This document shows positions 38,122-46,173 of a DNA stretch of 50,872 bases, piece by piece. Location of the stretch: positions 1-50,872 of the IMG/VR virus record IMGVR_UViG_3300005327_000005; one strand, given 5' to 3'. The translations under genes were made by a program, and so were the position numbers. Source of the stretch: a virus. The notes under the pieces are model-generated. The model was not told where the DNA came from. It saw only the letters and a program-made list of their open reading frames with translations, and ran no database searches. How positions within the stretch are numbered: position 1 is the first letter of the stretch; every line of letters begins with the position of its first letter.

Positions 38122-38888
38122 AGCGCCTTCCACGTCATCGGACCCACCCGGCCATCCGGGTCCAGGCCCTTCGACTTCTGGAACGCCTTCACTGCCTTTT
38201 CGGTGCCTGCTCCGAAGAAACCGTCTGCCGTCACCGGCTGGCCCTTCTTCTTGAGCTGCTCCTGCACCTTCTTGACGGTGCTGCTCGGGGAGGACTGCTT
38301 GTCGTTGCGTTTCAGCTCCCCCGGGAACGACGGCTTTGCGGCCGGCTTTGTAGACGACGCCGCCGTCCCTCCGCCTACCGACTTGAGGTAGGAGCTGAGT
38401 GACTGACCCTTCAGCAGCGACAGGATGGCGTTCATTGCTGTGGGGCTCTGGGTGTACTTGCGGCGGATGGACAGGTGAACATGCCAGACATGATCCTTGG
38501 ACGCCGAACTCTTGTTGCGGGCATAGACGTCGTAGCGGGTCGCCGTCTTGTTGTTCGTGCACCCGTTGAAGGCGTTGATGTACTTGCGCCTGACATCCTT
38601 GGGGTTGTCGTACGCAACCTTCAACCGGTTGGTGCACGACTTCATATCGGCAGCATTCATCGTCATGTCGATGCCGGCAGCAGCGTTCGACGGGCCGCCC
38701 TTGTCGTCCGGGCGTACCACCGAATAGTTTCTCGAACTCGGCTGATCCTCCCGAGAGCAGTGGTACCCCCCCTTCAACAAGTGAGAACGGTCAGGAACGA
38801 TCCCAGACAGCTTCGCCGACTTGTAGCCACACTTGCGCTGCCAGTCAGACGCCAGAGCCTTTACCTGAGGAGTGGCTACCGTAGCCAT
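38112..38888 (-). CDS. Endolysin: M15-like peptidase plus peptidoglycan-binding domain
   Basis: 258 residues. Zinc ligands fit the VanY/M15 type: His43 in KGGYHCSRED, Asp74 in AAAGIDMTM, and His136/His138 in HVWHVHLSI. A Ser/Thr/Pro-rich linker (~155-195) leads to a C-terminal PG_binding_1 domain (VKKVQEQLKKKGQPVTADGF, FGAGTEKAVKAFQKSKGLDP). It should cleave the actinobacterial cell-wall peptide. No signal peptide is seen, so export needs a holin. Four Cys residues in the N-domain (20, 44, 85, 110) are unusual and might form disulphides. Confidence 0.9.
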   Translation of the reverse strand: MATVATPQVKALASDWQRKCGYKSAKLSGIVPDRSHLLKGGYHCSREDQPSSRNYSVVRPDDKGGPSNAAAGIDMTMNAADMKSCTNRLKVAYDNPKDVRRKYINAFNGCTNNKTATRYDVYARNKSSASKDHVWHVHLSIRRKYTQSPTAMNAILSLLKGQSLSSYLKSVGGGTAASSTKPAAKPSFPGELKRNDKQSSPSSTVKKVQEQLKKKGQPVTADGFFGAGTEKAVKAFQKSKGLDPDGRVGPMTWKALWA

Positions 38889-39031
38889 GGGGGCTCCGGG
38901 AGGTACGACTCATCGGGCTCCAGGTCTGGCGCATCACCCAAGCCGGGAATCGGCTCGACGTCGAGCACCAGAACGTTCGCCTGGATTTCCGCCTCCAGTT
39001 CCAGGTCGATCTCGACATCCGGTTCCGTCAT
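38876..39031 (-). CDS. Small acidic protein before endolysin (51 aa)
   Basis: ATG 39031 reads MTEPDVEIDLELEAEIQANV, very acidic, and ends in a Pro-rich EPDESYLPEPPWLR. It overlaps the endolysin start by 13 bp, so the two are translationally linked. Unknown function. Confidence 0.65.
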   Translation of the reverse strand: MTEPDVEIDLELEAEIQANVLVLDVEPIPGLGDAPDLEPDESYLPEPPWLR

Positions 39032-39033
39032 CC

Positions 39034-39204
39034 TCAGGAACCGCCCCCCTGCGTCGAAGAAGGCGCGTCCGCGGGAGCCTCAGGCTGCGAAGAAGGCTGA
39101 GTCGGGTACTCCGTCGGCTGCACCGGAGTGCCGCCCTGCTGCTCCTGCTCCCGCTGCTGACGCTCGGCGTCGCGCTCTTCCTGGGTCTTCGGCTGCTTGG
39201 CCAT
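39034..39204 (-). CDS. Disordered Gln/Glu/Pro-rich protein (56 aa)
   Basis: ATG 39204 preceded by GAAAGGGG. MAKQPKTQEERDAERQQREQ, then Gln/Pro/Ser-rich low complexity. Probably unstructured. First gene of the lysis block, downstream of a terminator for leftward transcripts at 39228-39255, so a promoter must lie in the short gap or read-through occurs. Confidence 0.65.
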   Translation of the reverse strand: MAKQPKTQEERDAERQQREQEQQGGTPVQPTEYPTQPSSQPEAPADAPSSTQGGGS

Positions 39205-39227
39205 GATGGCCCCTTTCGTGGGAATGG

Positions 39228-39255
39228 AAAAAGCCGCCCCGGGTAGGGACGGCTT
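39228..39255 (-). terminator. Leftward terminator between integrase and lysis block
   Basis: On the minus strand GCCGTCCC-TACCC-GGGGCGGC (one T-G pair) followed by TTTTT. It separates integrase transcripts from the lysis genes. Confidence 0.82.
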
Positions 39256-39278
39256 CAAGGGTAGAACGGATATGTGGA

Positions 39279-39315
39279 GGGCCGCCCCTGTGGAGGGGGG
39301 CGGCCCTTTGTTGTT
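39279..39315 (+). terminator. Rightward terminator
   Basis: GGGCCGCCCC/GGGGCGGCCC perfect 10-bp stem with an 8-base loop followed by TTTGTTGTT. It stops antisense transcripts before the promoter at 39317. Confidence 0.8.
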
Positions 39316-39316
39316 C

Positions 39317-39352
39317 CAAATGGCGTAACGGTGCGGCCAGTCGCGCGTTAGT
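39317..39352 (+). promoter_or_regulatory. Promoter-like element shared with 9975-10012
   Basis: CAAATGGCGTA, CAGT, GCGC and TTAGT in the same order and spacing (one base shorter) as upstream of 10028. It ends seven bases before the ATG at 39359, so the transcript would have almost no leader. Confidence 0.5.
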
Positions 39353-39358
39353 GAGGTT

Positions 39359-39571
39359 ATGGACAACAACAACGCGAGACGGTCAAGCCCGCAAGTCGTC
39401 ACTGTCGAGAACGGCTACGCCTACGAGTGGCACGGCGACGAGCCCCTTCGGGTGGGCGACAAAGTCTTATTGCCTTCGAACTGGACTACTGCGGGCGACT
39501 GGGTCGGGGAGGTCACCGGGCTGGGTACGACCTACGCGGGCCCACTGAGGGCCATTCTCGGGCGGGCGTGA
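39359..39571 (+). CDS. Small beta-rich plus-strand protein (70 aa)
   Basis: MDNNNARRSSPQVVTVENGY, then AYEWHGDEPLRVGDKVLLPS, WTTAGDWVGEVTGLGTTYAG and a C-terminal LRAILGRA. This looks like a single small SH3/KOW-like barrel recurring in actinobacterial and phage genomes. It lies alone between two terminators with its own promoter-like site, so it is independently expressed, possibly in the lysogen. No ribosome-binding site; likely leaderless. Confidence 0.78.
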   Translation: MDNNNARRSSPQVVTVENGYAYEWHGDEPLRVGDKVLLPSNWTTAGDWVGEVTGLGTTYAGPLRAILGRA

Positions 39572-39574
39572 AAA

Positions 39575-39605
39575 TGGGCCACCCTGGCGGGGGTGGCCCA
39601 TTCTT
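39575..39605 (+). terminator. Terminator after the 70-aa gene
   Basis: TGGGCCACCC/GGGTGGCCCA 10-bp perfect stem, six-base loop, then TTCTT. Confidence 0.8.
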
Positions 39606-39849
39606 CCTGGCGTCGACATCGAGTGCCCTGAGGGTCTAGTGTGGACCCCCCAGGGCACACCCAGGGCACATCAGGTTGAGCAGGGACGACATCTGGTGGA
39701 TAGCAGTGGATAGCGTAACCGCAGGTCAGAGGCCATATGACCCCGGTGGGAGGTGGTCAGGATGCCCCGCTGTCCGAAGTTGTATAGCATTTGGGCCACC
39801 CCCGTCCCGACCTGCGGTTATGTAGCTAGTTGATCTCCGCAGGGCACAC
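39606..39849. other. Putative attP region with integrase arm-type repeats
   Basis: No gene. CAGGGCACA occurs at 39651-39659, 39662-39670, 39840-39848 and 39851-39859, with an inverted relative (GTGCCCTGA) at 39623 and one more at 41090-41098 beside the excisionase. An inverted repeat AACCGCAGGTC/GACCTGCGGTT (around 39718 and 39811) brackets the middle. GTGGATAGC occurs twice near 39698. These are typical arm-type and core-flanking features, so attP probably lies here. The exact core cannot be read without the host site. Confidence 0.65.
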
Positions 39850-41037
39850 TCAGGGCACAGCAGGGATGATCGAGCGCAGGTTCTCCCCGACGATGCTGCG
39901 GGCCTGCTCCTCGTGGTCGTCCCAGAGGTGGGCGTAGTGCCGCAGCGTTGTCGACTGGCTGGAATGGCCAAGCAGCGCGGAAACACTGGTCACGGATGCC
40001 CCTGCCTTGATCAGCAGGGATACGTAGTAATCGCGGAGGTCGTGCATTCCGGCCTTTGCCAGTTGCCGGGACCGAGTTACGTTCTGCGCGGCCCTTTGCT
40101 GCTGGTCCGACCCGTACGCACGGGAGGCGAGGTCGAACTCCTCGGCGGCGGCTTTGCGGGCGCGGGACCAGGGCCGGGCGTTGAACATGCGGGCGTGCAT
40201 CAGTCCCCCGCCGGGACGGGTGAAGATGTACCCCTCTGACGACGGCGGGAACGCGTTGATGTGCTGGGCGAGGGCATTGAGGGCTTCGATCGGAATGGGC
40301 ACGATGCGGTCCTCGTAGTCCTTGAGGGGGCGTACGACGATGCCTCGCTCGCGCTCCACCTGCAACTGTTCCCGGAAGTGCACGGACGGCGCCTTGGGGT
40401 CCCAGGTGAGGTCATCGGTCCGGAGACCGAATAGCTCCCCTTGGCGCCCGCCGGTGGCTGCCCCGAGTACAAGCAGCGCCCGATACCGGGGCTCAATGTT
40501 CGCAATCAGAGCGCCGACCTGAATGGGCTCCAGCGGGCGGACCTTCGTGGCTTTGCCCTTCGGCAGCGTCACGTCCTCGCACGGGCTGGAGCCGACAACC
40601 TTCTGCCGGACGGCGGCTTTGAAGATTGTTCGCACGAGGGTCATGTAATTGCGGACCGTGCTGGCAACGAAGCCCTTGTCGGTCAGCGACTTAACGAGGG
40701 CCTGAATGTCGTCCTCGGAAATGGAGGTCATGGACCTGCCGCCGATGACCGGGAACACGTGCAGGCGGAGTGTGGAGGCTACGCCGGCCTGGTAGTTAGG
40801 CGACCGGGTGGTACTGGTGTGCCATCGGGTGGCAAAGCTCTCGAATGTTTCTTTGCCCTTCACGGGATCAACATAGGTGTTGTCCCGCAGCGAGCCCTCC
40901 GTCTTGAGAGCGAAATCCTCGGCGGCGGCCTTGCGGTCGAAGTTCTTCTTCTTCTGGTCACCGCGCGGGTCACGCCAGCGGTACTGCCAACCAATCGTGC
41001 GCCCGTCGCTGTCGACGCGCTTTGAAATCTTGCCCAT
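39850..41037 (-). CDS. int: Tyrosine integrase
   Basis: 395 residues. N-terminal arm-binding domain (RDPRGDQKKKNFDRKAAAED), core-binding SAM-like domain (~65-165), then the catalytic domain with Arg198 in TGGRQGELFGL, His331 and Arg334 in MHDLRDYYVS, His357 in LLGHSSQSTT and nucleophile Tyr367 in LRHYAHLW. All tyrosine-recombinase residues are present. It integrates phage DNA at attP/attB; CAGGGCACA repeats overlap its 3' end. Excisionase gene upstream. Confidence 0.96.
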   Translation of the reverse strand: MGKISKRVDSDGRTIGWQYRWRDPRGDQKKKNFDRKAAAEDFALKTEGSLRDNTYVDPVKGKETFESFATRWHTSTTRSPNYQAGVASTLRLHVFPVIGGRSMTSISEDDIQALVKSLTDKGFVASTVRNYMTLVRTIFKAAVRQKVVGSSPCEDVTLPKGKATKVRPLEPIQVGALIANIEPRYRALLVLGAATGGRQGELFGLRTDDLTWDPKAPSVHFREQLQVERERGIVVRPLKDYEDRIVPIPIEALNALAQHINAFPPSSEGYIFTRPGGGLMHARMFNARPWSRARKAAAEEFDLASRAYGSDQQQRAAQNVTRSRQLAKAGMHDLRDYYVSLLIKAGASVTSVSALLGHSSQSTTLRHYAHLWDDHEEQARSIVGENLRSIIPAVP

Positions 41038-41118
41038 GGAGTGCCTGTCTCGGGAGATCGGATGAGAATCTCCGGAACTCTAGGCACCCCAGGGCACACA
41101 ACACAAGCGGACCGTCTG

Positions 41119-41340
41119 CTACTTCACCTGATGGGGTGGGTTTCCGTTTTGAACCCACTCCTCAACGTCCTTCCAGTCGTAGCGGACGTGACGCCCCACG
41201 CGTCGGCGGCGCGGGCCCGTTCCTCGGGTGTTCCACCGGTAGACCGTGTTCTCCGGCACCTGGAGATAGGCGGCCAATTCTTCTACGGTGAGCATGGGCT
41301 GACGGCTGTTGGCAACCTCTGCGGGCTTACGCTGACTCAT
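41119..41340 (-). CDS. xis: Excisionase-type MerR/HTH_17 protein
   Basis: 73 residues. The helix-turn-helix MLTVEELAAYLQVPENTVYRW followed by the wing GPRRRRVGRHVRYDWKDVEEW is the standard excisionase layout. It lies 81 bp upstream of the integrase, with a CAGGGCACA repeat between. It probably bends attP/attL DNA to favour excision, though related proteins also regulate transcription. Confidence 0.88.
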   Translation of the reverse strand: MSQRKPAEVANSRQPMLTVEELAAYLQVPENTVYRWNTRGTGPRRRRVGRHVRYDWKDVEEWVQNGNPPHQVK

Positions 41341-41609
41341 GCCATGACCCTAAGTCCGCTCCACACCGCTCACTGAACCGATTCGCCACTCGGCCGGGTC
41401 CCCTAAACGGTGCTTTCCCCCAGTCCTCCGGCAAGAGGACTGGGGGAACTCCGGGAACAGGAAGGGCAACCGTCCCGGGCGCTCACCGGGTTTCTCTCTG
41501 ACGTCGCGCCACCCGGTGAGCTGTCTTCAGAATGAGTTCCGGCACCGCCGCTGTCTACGGTTCCACCGATGGCGCACATTCGGGTGAGCGGTTCTGCAAG
41601 TTGCATTGA
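41341..41609. other. Intergenic region with two large inverted repeats
   Basis: 269 bp without a supported gene between the tail fibre stop and the excisionase. CCCCCAGTCCTC/GAGGACTGGGGG (41417-41446, 6-base loop) and GCTCACCGGGT/ACCCGGTGAGC (41481-41521, 19-base loop) are perfect. Neither has a U-tract, so they may be factor-dependent terminators or RNA-processing sites at the end of the late operon. Confidence 0.6.
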
Positions 41610-42500
41610 TCAGTAGGTGCAGTTGCCGAAGTACACGCACGAGAAGGTCGGCTGTTCCGAAACGGTGCTGAGGGTGTCCAGGCTTGAGGCGCTGGAGTTG
41701 TGCCGGGCTCTGACATGCAGGGTGTCCCCGGCGACGAACTTCACCAACCCGGCGCCGGTGTGCAGAACAGTAGGCCCGCTGTTGACGGCGTTGATGGTGG
41801 CAGCGGTGGAGTTAAGCGGGCTGTCGTTGAGTCGTACTTCGAGGCGCCGGTATCCGCTGGTATTGGCTTCCCATGAGCAGCTCGCCGCGACTTGGTAGAT
41901 GCCGGGGACTTGCACGGTGTAGTAGCCGCCGCCGTCGTGGCCGCCGAGTCTGTCGTTGGAGATCTGGTCCCATTCGATGATTTCGTCGGCGCCGGTGGCC
42001 AGGGGCTGAGGGGTGAGGGACCGGACCTTGAGGATGCATTGGCCGGGGAATGGGACCCGCATGGGTGTGCTGGTGCCGGGGACCATCGAGTCGTAGGACA
42101 TGAAGCCGGTGTCGGTTTCGAGGATTTGTTGTCCGACGACGACGGGCGGCATGTCGTCGCTGGTGCAGAGAATGAATCCGCCGCTGCCGCCTGCCGGTGG
42201 TGGGGCTTGTTCTACGACGTCGAGCCGGTTGTCGAGGTTGGTGATGGATGTGGTGTGGTTATTCACCGCGCTGGTGAGGTTGGTGATCGACGTTGAGTTG
42301 TTGGTGATCGCCGTGCTGTTGGCCGTAATGGCGGTGTCGTGGCCGTTGACCCGGGTGGTGAGTCCGGTGATGGCGCTGGTGTTGGCTGCCGCCGCGTTCA
42401 TGTTTTCGACGATGCGAATGTCCATGCCGTTGAGGCAGTCGTTGAGGATGGCCCCCCAGACTCCGGATGATCCGTTGAGCACCGGCAGGATCAGCGCCAT
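41610..42500 (-). CDS. Tail fibre: coiled-coil stalk and C-terminal jelly-roll-like head
   Basis: 296 residues. MALILPVLNGSSGVWGAILN is an N-terminal attachment-type segment. Residues ~35-95 form a trimeric coiled coil made of repeated AITxxxTxIT motifs. After a Pro/Gly linker, a ~190-residue beta domain (DGGGYYTVQVPGIYQVAASC, GDTLHVRARHNSSASSLDTL, ending FSCVYFGNCTY) resembles C1q/TNF-like jelly rolls seen in receptor-binding tips. Last gene of the late operon; likely receptor binding. Confidence 0.82.
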   Translation of the reverse strand: MALILPVLNGSSGVWGAILNDCLNGMDIRIVENMNAAAANTSAITGLTTRVNGHDTAITANSTAITNNSTSITNLTSAVNNHTTSITNLDNRLDVVEQAPPPAGGSGGFILCTSDDMPPVVVGQQILETDTGFMSYDSMVPGTSTPMRVPFPGQCILKVRSLTPQPLATGADEIIEWDQISNDRLGGHDGGGYYTVQVPGIYQVAASCSWEANTSGYRRLEVRLNDSPLNSTAATINAVNSGPTVLHTGAGLVKFVAGDTLHVRARHNSSASSLDTLSTVSEQPTFSCVYFGNCTY

Positions 42501-42509
42501 GGGGGCTCC

Positions 42510-45053
42510 TTATTCGTCGTTGTTGAGGTCGTCGGGGTCGAGGTAGCCCTTGGACGGTTCGTAGTTCTTCAGGTATCTGACGATCCGCATGATGGGGCTT
42601 TGCCGGCTGCGGGGGTCGGCGGATGCCTTGGGTCGTCCGAGGGTGAGGACTACGTGTTCGTACTCCTGCTCGTCGATGGTGACGGCGATCTCGGTGACCC
42701 GGTACCGCTCTTGCAGCACCTCTTTGCCCATGCGCAGGACCAGCTTGACGGTGTCGCCGATGTCGATGTGGTCCCGGCCGCGCCAGAACCCTTGGGCGAG
42801 GGTGATGGTGTAGGTGGGCTGTCGGTCGGCGAGTTTGGCGAGTTTCTTTTGCGCGGAGGCGGTGATCTGGTCTTTGTCACCGCGGACGGTGCTGTTGCCG
42901 TGTTGGGCGTCCCGCTGCCCGTACTGCTCGATCTGGGCGGGGATTCTGACGACGACACCGCCGACTGCATCCTTACCAGTGCCGGTACCAGTCCCGGAGT
43001 AGTACAGGCTATTGGCGTAGTTATCTGCAGCCCCGTTGCGGGTCCAGGAGGCGATCGGGGTGGGACCGGATCCGGCGTCGACGAGGGTGACGCCCTTGTC
43101 CTGGCCGCGTTGCCCGATGGCGAACCGCAGCTTGGGTGCCTTGTTGACGTCGGCGGGCGTCTCGATCCACCATTCCCAGTCTTTCTGGGACAGCGCCTCA
43201 AGGTTGGTGAATACCTCGGCGATGAGGATTTCGGGCGGGATCTCGTAGGGCTGGGTGATGGTGCCCAGCGGGTAGGGGGTGCTGCCGCTGATCTCGCTGA
43301 GGTCGAGGCCGGTGTTGGTGGGAATGCACCAGGCGAGGATGTCCGTGACGAGGGTGCCCTTGTCCCATTGGGTGATGGGGTTGGGCAGCGCTTTCGGGTC
43401 CAAGTACTTCAGGACCATCCGGGCGCCGAGGATGGCGGCGTAGTCCACCCATTGCGCGGACAGGGTGACGCCGGTGTCGGAGGTTGCCAGCTCGACGTTG
43501 TTGGCGTTGAACCGGCCGATGACTTCCAACTTGCGGGTGCGTGGGTCTTTGCGGCGCCACCACAGGTCGGTGTCCATCTCGTCGATGATGACGCTTTCGC
43601 CTCTGCGCATGGACAGATCAGTCCGGGCTTCGGAGCCGTCGTCGAGCCGCAGGGTGAAGCCTTTGCTGGTGGTGGGCGGTAGGCCCATGACGGGCCGGGA
43701 GGAGGCTGCGCCAACTCCGACGATGGAATCGGCGGCGAATGCCACTCCGGCTGTGGGTGCTTCGACGGGGGTCAGCGGTCCGGGGTTGATGCCGTGGTTG
43801 GGTACGCCGCGCCAGTCGAGGGCGGGTGACCAGGGGCCGATGCCGAGGATGTGCAGGGGCGGGCCGTATTCGGCGACGTCGCCGAACATGGGCGGGTCGG
43901 CGATTTCCGGGACGGCGTACCCGTTGTAGATGCCGCAGTTGTAGGTACCGGCGCCGTAGTTCCAGTTGCTGCCCCAGCAGCCGAGGATTTCGGGTGGGCT
44001 GAGGGTTCCCGGGTCGATGATGCTGTCCGGGCGGAGGATCTTCGGCGGGTCTGCGGCGCCCAGGGTGGCTGTCGGCGGGTCGAGGGTTTCCGGGTCGTTG
44101 ATGGCTGCCGGTTGGACGGGCTGCGGCGCGGAGAAGGCGAGCGCCGGGGTGCCGACTGCCTCGGGGTCGTTGATGGCTGCGGGCTGGACGGGCTTCGCTA
44201 CGGCCTGGGTGAGTGCCGGTGCGCCGAGGGTGTGCGAGTCCTGGATGCCGGTGGGGGCGATGGTGCCGGCGTACGACTGGGTGACGGCGGGGGCGCCGAT
44301 GGTCTGGGCTTCGGTGATGCCGTCCGGGGTGATGACGGCTTCGGCGGCGAGTGTGGGCGCCTCGATCAGTTCGCCGTCGAGGATGCCGGTGGGTGCTGCG
44401 GTTTGACCCCAGGTGGCGTCCGGAGCGCCGAGTGCCTGGGTGTCGTTGATGCCGGTGGGGAGCAGGGTGGCGGCGTAGGGCGGGAGGATGTTGACCTTGT
44501 CGATGTTGATGGCGTAGGCCGACGGGGAGGTCCCGGTGGCCCAGGCGCTCAGGAAGCGAGCGGTGAACGGGGCCTTCAGCGTGCAGGCGCCGCTACCTTG
44601 AACGGTCCACGCACCACCGTCGGGCGAGGTGTCCCAGTACATGACGCCGCCGGAATGGCGCAGCCGCAGCCACAGCATGGCGACAGGGTCATAGGTGATG
44701 TCGGTGTTCAGAACAAAGGCAGTGCCGGTGTAGCCGCCAAGGGTGAGGACGGTGCCCTTGACCCGGAACCAGTACTCCTCGCCGCCACCGTTGACGATCT
44801 CCATGTCGCAATTAGCTCCGGCCAGACCGGAGGGGATTACCTTCGCAGCCAGGCTGGATTCGGTGGCGGTGTAAAGCGCGGTCGAGTCGAGCCTGAAGAC
44901 GGTGTTCGCGCTGGCGATCCCGGCAGCGGTGTTGATGTTGAAAGTGCCGCCACTGACGGTGTAGGAGGTGCCGCTGCCCGCAGTGGTCTTCCACTTGCCG
45001 GTGTCGAGCGTTCCGCCGCTGAAGTCGTCGGTGAGGGTTTCGAGCAGTGCCAC
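42510..45053 (-). CDS. Gp37-like tail hub fused to lectin-like domain (847 aa)
   Basis: GTG 45053 with GAGAGGGG upstream. Residues 1-200: LamG/concanavalin-like domain (TDDFSGGTLDTGKWK, GEEYWFRVKG, YDPVAMLWLRLRHSGG) related to the 364-aa protein's N-terminus. Residues ~200-345: about seven degenerate ~20-aa linker repeats (PTGINDTQALGAP, PDGITEAQTIGAP, PAAINDPEAVGTP). Residues ~430-847: siphovirus Gp37-like tail domain (RRGESVIIDEMDTDLWWRRK, WVDYAAILGARMV, EVFTNLEALSQKDWEWWIET). Probably the baseplate hub with a carbohydrate-binding domain attached. Confidence 0.82.
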   Translation of the reverse strand: MALLETLTDDFSGGTLDTGKWKTTAGSGTSYTVSGGTFNINTAAGIASANTVFRLDSTALYTATESSLAAKVIPSGLAGANCDMEIVNGGGEEYWFRVKGTVLTLGGYTGTAFVLNTDITYDPVAMLWLRLRHSGGVMYWDTSPDGGAWTVQGSGACTLKAPFTARFLSAWATGTSPSAYAINIDKVNILPPYAATLLPTGINDTQALGAPDATWGQTAAPTGILDGELIEAPTLAAEAVITPDGITEAQTIGAPAVTQSYAGTIAPTGIQDSHTLGAPALTQAVAKPVQPAAINDPEAVGTPALAFSAPQPVQPAAINDPETLDPPTATLGAADPPKILRPDSIIDPGTLSPPEILGCWGSNWNYGAGTYNCGIYNGYAVPEIADPPMFGDVAEYGPPLHILGIGPWSPALDWRGVPNHGINPGPLTPVEAPTAGVAFAADSIVGVGAASSRPVMGLPPTTSKGFTLRLDDGSEARTDLSMRRGESVIIDEMDTDLWWRRKDPRTRKLEVIGRFNANNVELATSDTGVTLSAQWVDYAAILGARMVLKYLDPKALPNPITQWDKGTLVTDILAWCIPTNTGLDLSEISGSTPYPLGTITQPYEIPPEILIAEVFTNLEALSQKDWEWWIETPADVNKAPKLRFAIGQRGQDKGVTLVDAGSGPTPIASWTRNGAADNYANSLYYSGTGTGTGKDAVGGVVVRIPAQIEQYGQRDAQHGNSTVRGDKDQITASAQKKLAKLADRQPTYTITLAQGFWRGRDHIDIGDTVKLVLRMGKEVLQERYRVTEIAVTIDEQEYEHVVLTLGRPKASADPRSRQSPIMRIVRYLKNYEPSKGYLDPDDLNNDE
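44994..45053. repeat. Direct repeat, copy in hub gene 5' end
   Basis: About 60 bp at the start of the hub gene closely match 46109-46168 at the start of the 364-aa gene (few mismatches), coding for MALLETLTDDFS in both. Confidence 0.8.
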
Positions 45054-45073
45054 CGGGGGCGCCCCTCTCTACC

Positions 45074-46168
45074 TCAGCCGATTTTGTAGATCTTGCCGGC
45101 GGTGTTGGGCCAGGCGACTGTCACCGTTCCCGCGCCGGGTGTCACCGGTAGTCCGACGCCGGCGGGGAAGTACCACATGAGGCGCTGCTCGTCGGCGGGT
45201 AGGTCGGGGCCTCCGCTCGGGCTGCTCGCCTGGTACGCGACGAGGGTGTGCGGGCTGGGGTTCGCGGCGGTGGTGATGGCGGTGTCGTCGGCGTCGAAGC
45301 TGGCGTTGGTGACTGTCGGGCCGGTGAGTGCCGGTGATGTGCCGTTGACGGTGGCTCCCGCGGTGAGCACATCGGACAGGTGGCGGTGGCTGACGTCGAA
45401 GGTATAGCCGGAGACGAGGGCGAGCTTGATGTTGCCGGTGAGCAGCCCGTAGTCGCCTGTCATGAGCCCGTCGCGGAACGTCGGGTAGCTGCGGTTGACG
45501 GCAGCGACGGTGGTGGTGGCTGTCGGGTCGCCGATCGCCTGCACGTCGTTGATGCCGGTGGGGGTGACTGTCGCGGTGTAGGGCGGCGGCGGGGTGACGT
45601 TGACGTTGTCGATCTTGGCGGTGGTGGCGGAGGAGGTGATGGACCAGTAGGTGTAGAAGTTTAAGGAGTATGTGGTGGCTTTGAGGGTGTAGTTGGCGAT
45701 GCTGGTGCGGGCAGTCCAGGTGTTGCCGTCGGGTGAGGTCTCCCAGTACAGGCCGGTGCCGGTGCGCCGCAGACGCCACCAGGCCATAGCTACCGGGTCG
45801 TAGGTGGGGCTGACCTGCGCGAAGTAGTTACTGCCGTCGTAGCCCTGCATGACGAGGCCGGGCCCGCCACTTTTGAGGAAGTAGAACCTCTCGCCGCCAC
45901 TGGATCCGGCGATCCGCATTTCGAAGTCTTGTTGGAGGCTGCCTGGGGTGGTTACCTGCACTGCCGCGTACGACTCGGCGAGGGTGTAGGCGTTTTTGCT
46001 GGCGAGGGTGAAGGTGGCGTTGGCGGCGGCGAACCCGGCGGCGGTGTTGATGTTGAAGGTGCCGCCGGTGAGGTTGTAGGTGATTCCGGCGCTGGGGGTG
46101 ACTGTCCACTTGCCGGTGTCGAGCGTTCCTGCGCTGAAGTCGTCGGTGAGGGTTTCGAGCAGCGCCAT
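45074..46168 (-). CDS. Minor tail protein: lectin-like plus tip domain fusion (364 aa)
   Basis: ATG 46168. Residues 1-195 are the same LamG-like module as the hub protein (TDDFSAGTLDTGKWT, GTGLYWETSPDGNTWTARTS). A YTATVTPTGINDVQAIGDP linker follows. Residues ~225-364 are homologous to the whole 142-aa protein encoded upstream (FRDGLMTGDYGLLTGNIKLAL, HTLVAYQASSPSGG, MWYFPAGVGLPVTPGAGTVT). So it is a shuffled product of two neighbouring modules; likely surface-exposed. Confidence 0.8.
   Translation of the reverse strand: MALLETLTDDFSAGTLDTGKWTVTPSAGITYNLTGGTFNINTAAGFAAANATFTLASKNAYTLAESYAAVQVTTPGSLQQDFEMRIAGSSGGERFYFLKSGGPGLVMQGYDGSNYFAQVSPTYDPVAMAWWRLRRTGTGLYWETSPDGNTWTARTSIANYTLKATTYSLNFYTYWSITSSATTAKIDNVNVTPPPPYTATVTPTGINDVQAIGDPTATTTVAAVNRSYPTFRDGLMTGDYGLLTGNIKLALVSGYTFDVSHRHLSDVLTAGATVNGTSPALTGPTVTNASFDADDTAITTAANPSPHTLVAYQASSPSGGPDLPADEQRLMWYFPAGVGLPVTPGAGTVTVAWPNTAGKIYKIG
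46109..46168. repeat. Direct repeat, copy in 364-aa gene 5' end
   Basis: Partner of 44994-45053; the pair flanks 1.1 kb that could be lost or duplicated by recombination. Confidence 0.8.
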
Positions 46169-46173
46169 CCCGG

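Noticed and set aside
41417-41521. Two strong inverted repeats as intrinsic terminators
   Set aside because: Neither is followed by a U-tract on either strand, so I list them only as inverted repeats.
42600-45089. Long open frames on the plus strand (about 360 and 412 codons) opposite the hub gene
   Set aside because: They are antisense to a well-supported Gp37-like gene. Their products are Gly/Val/Asp-rich low-complexity typical of GC-rich shadow frames and have no domain.
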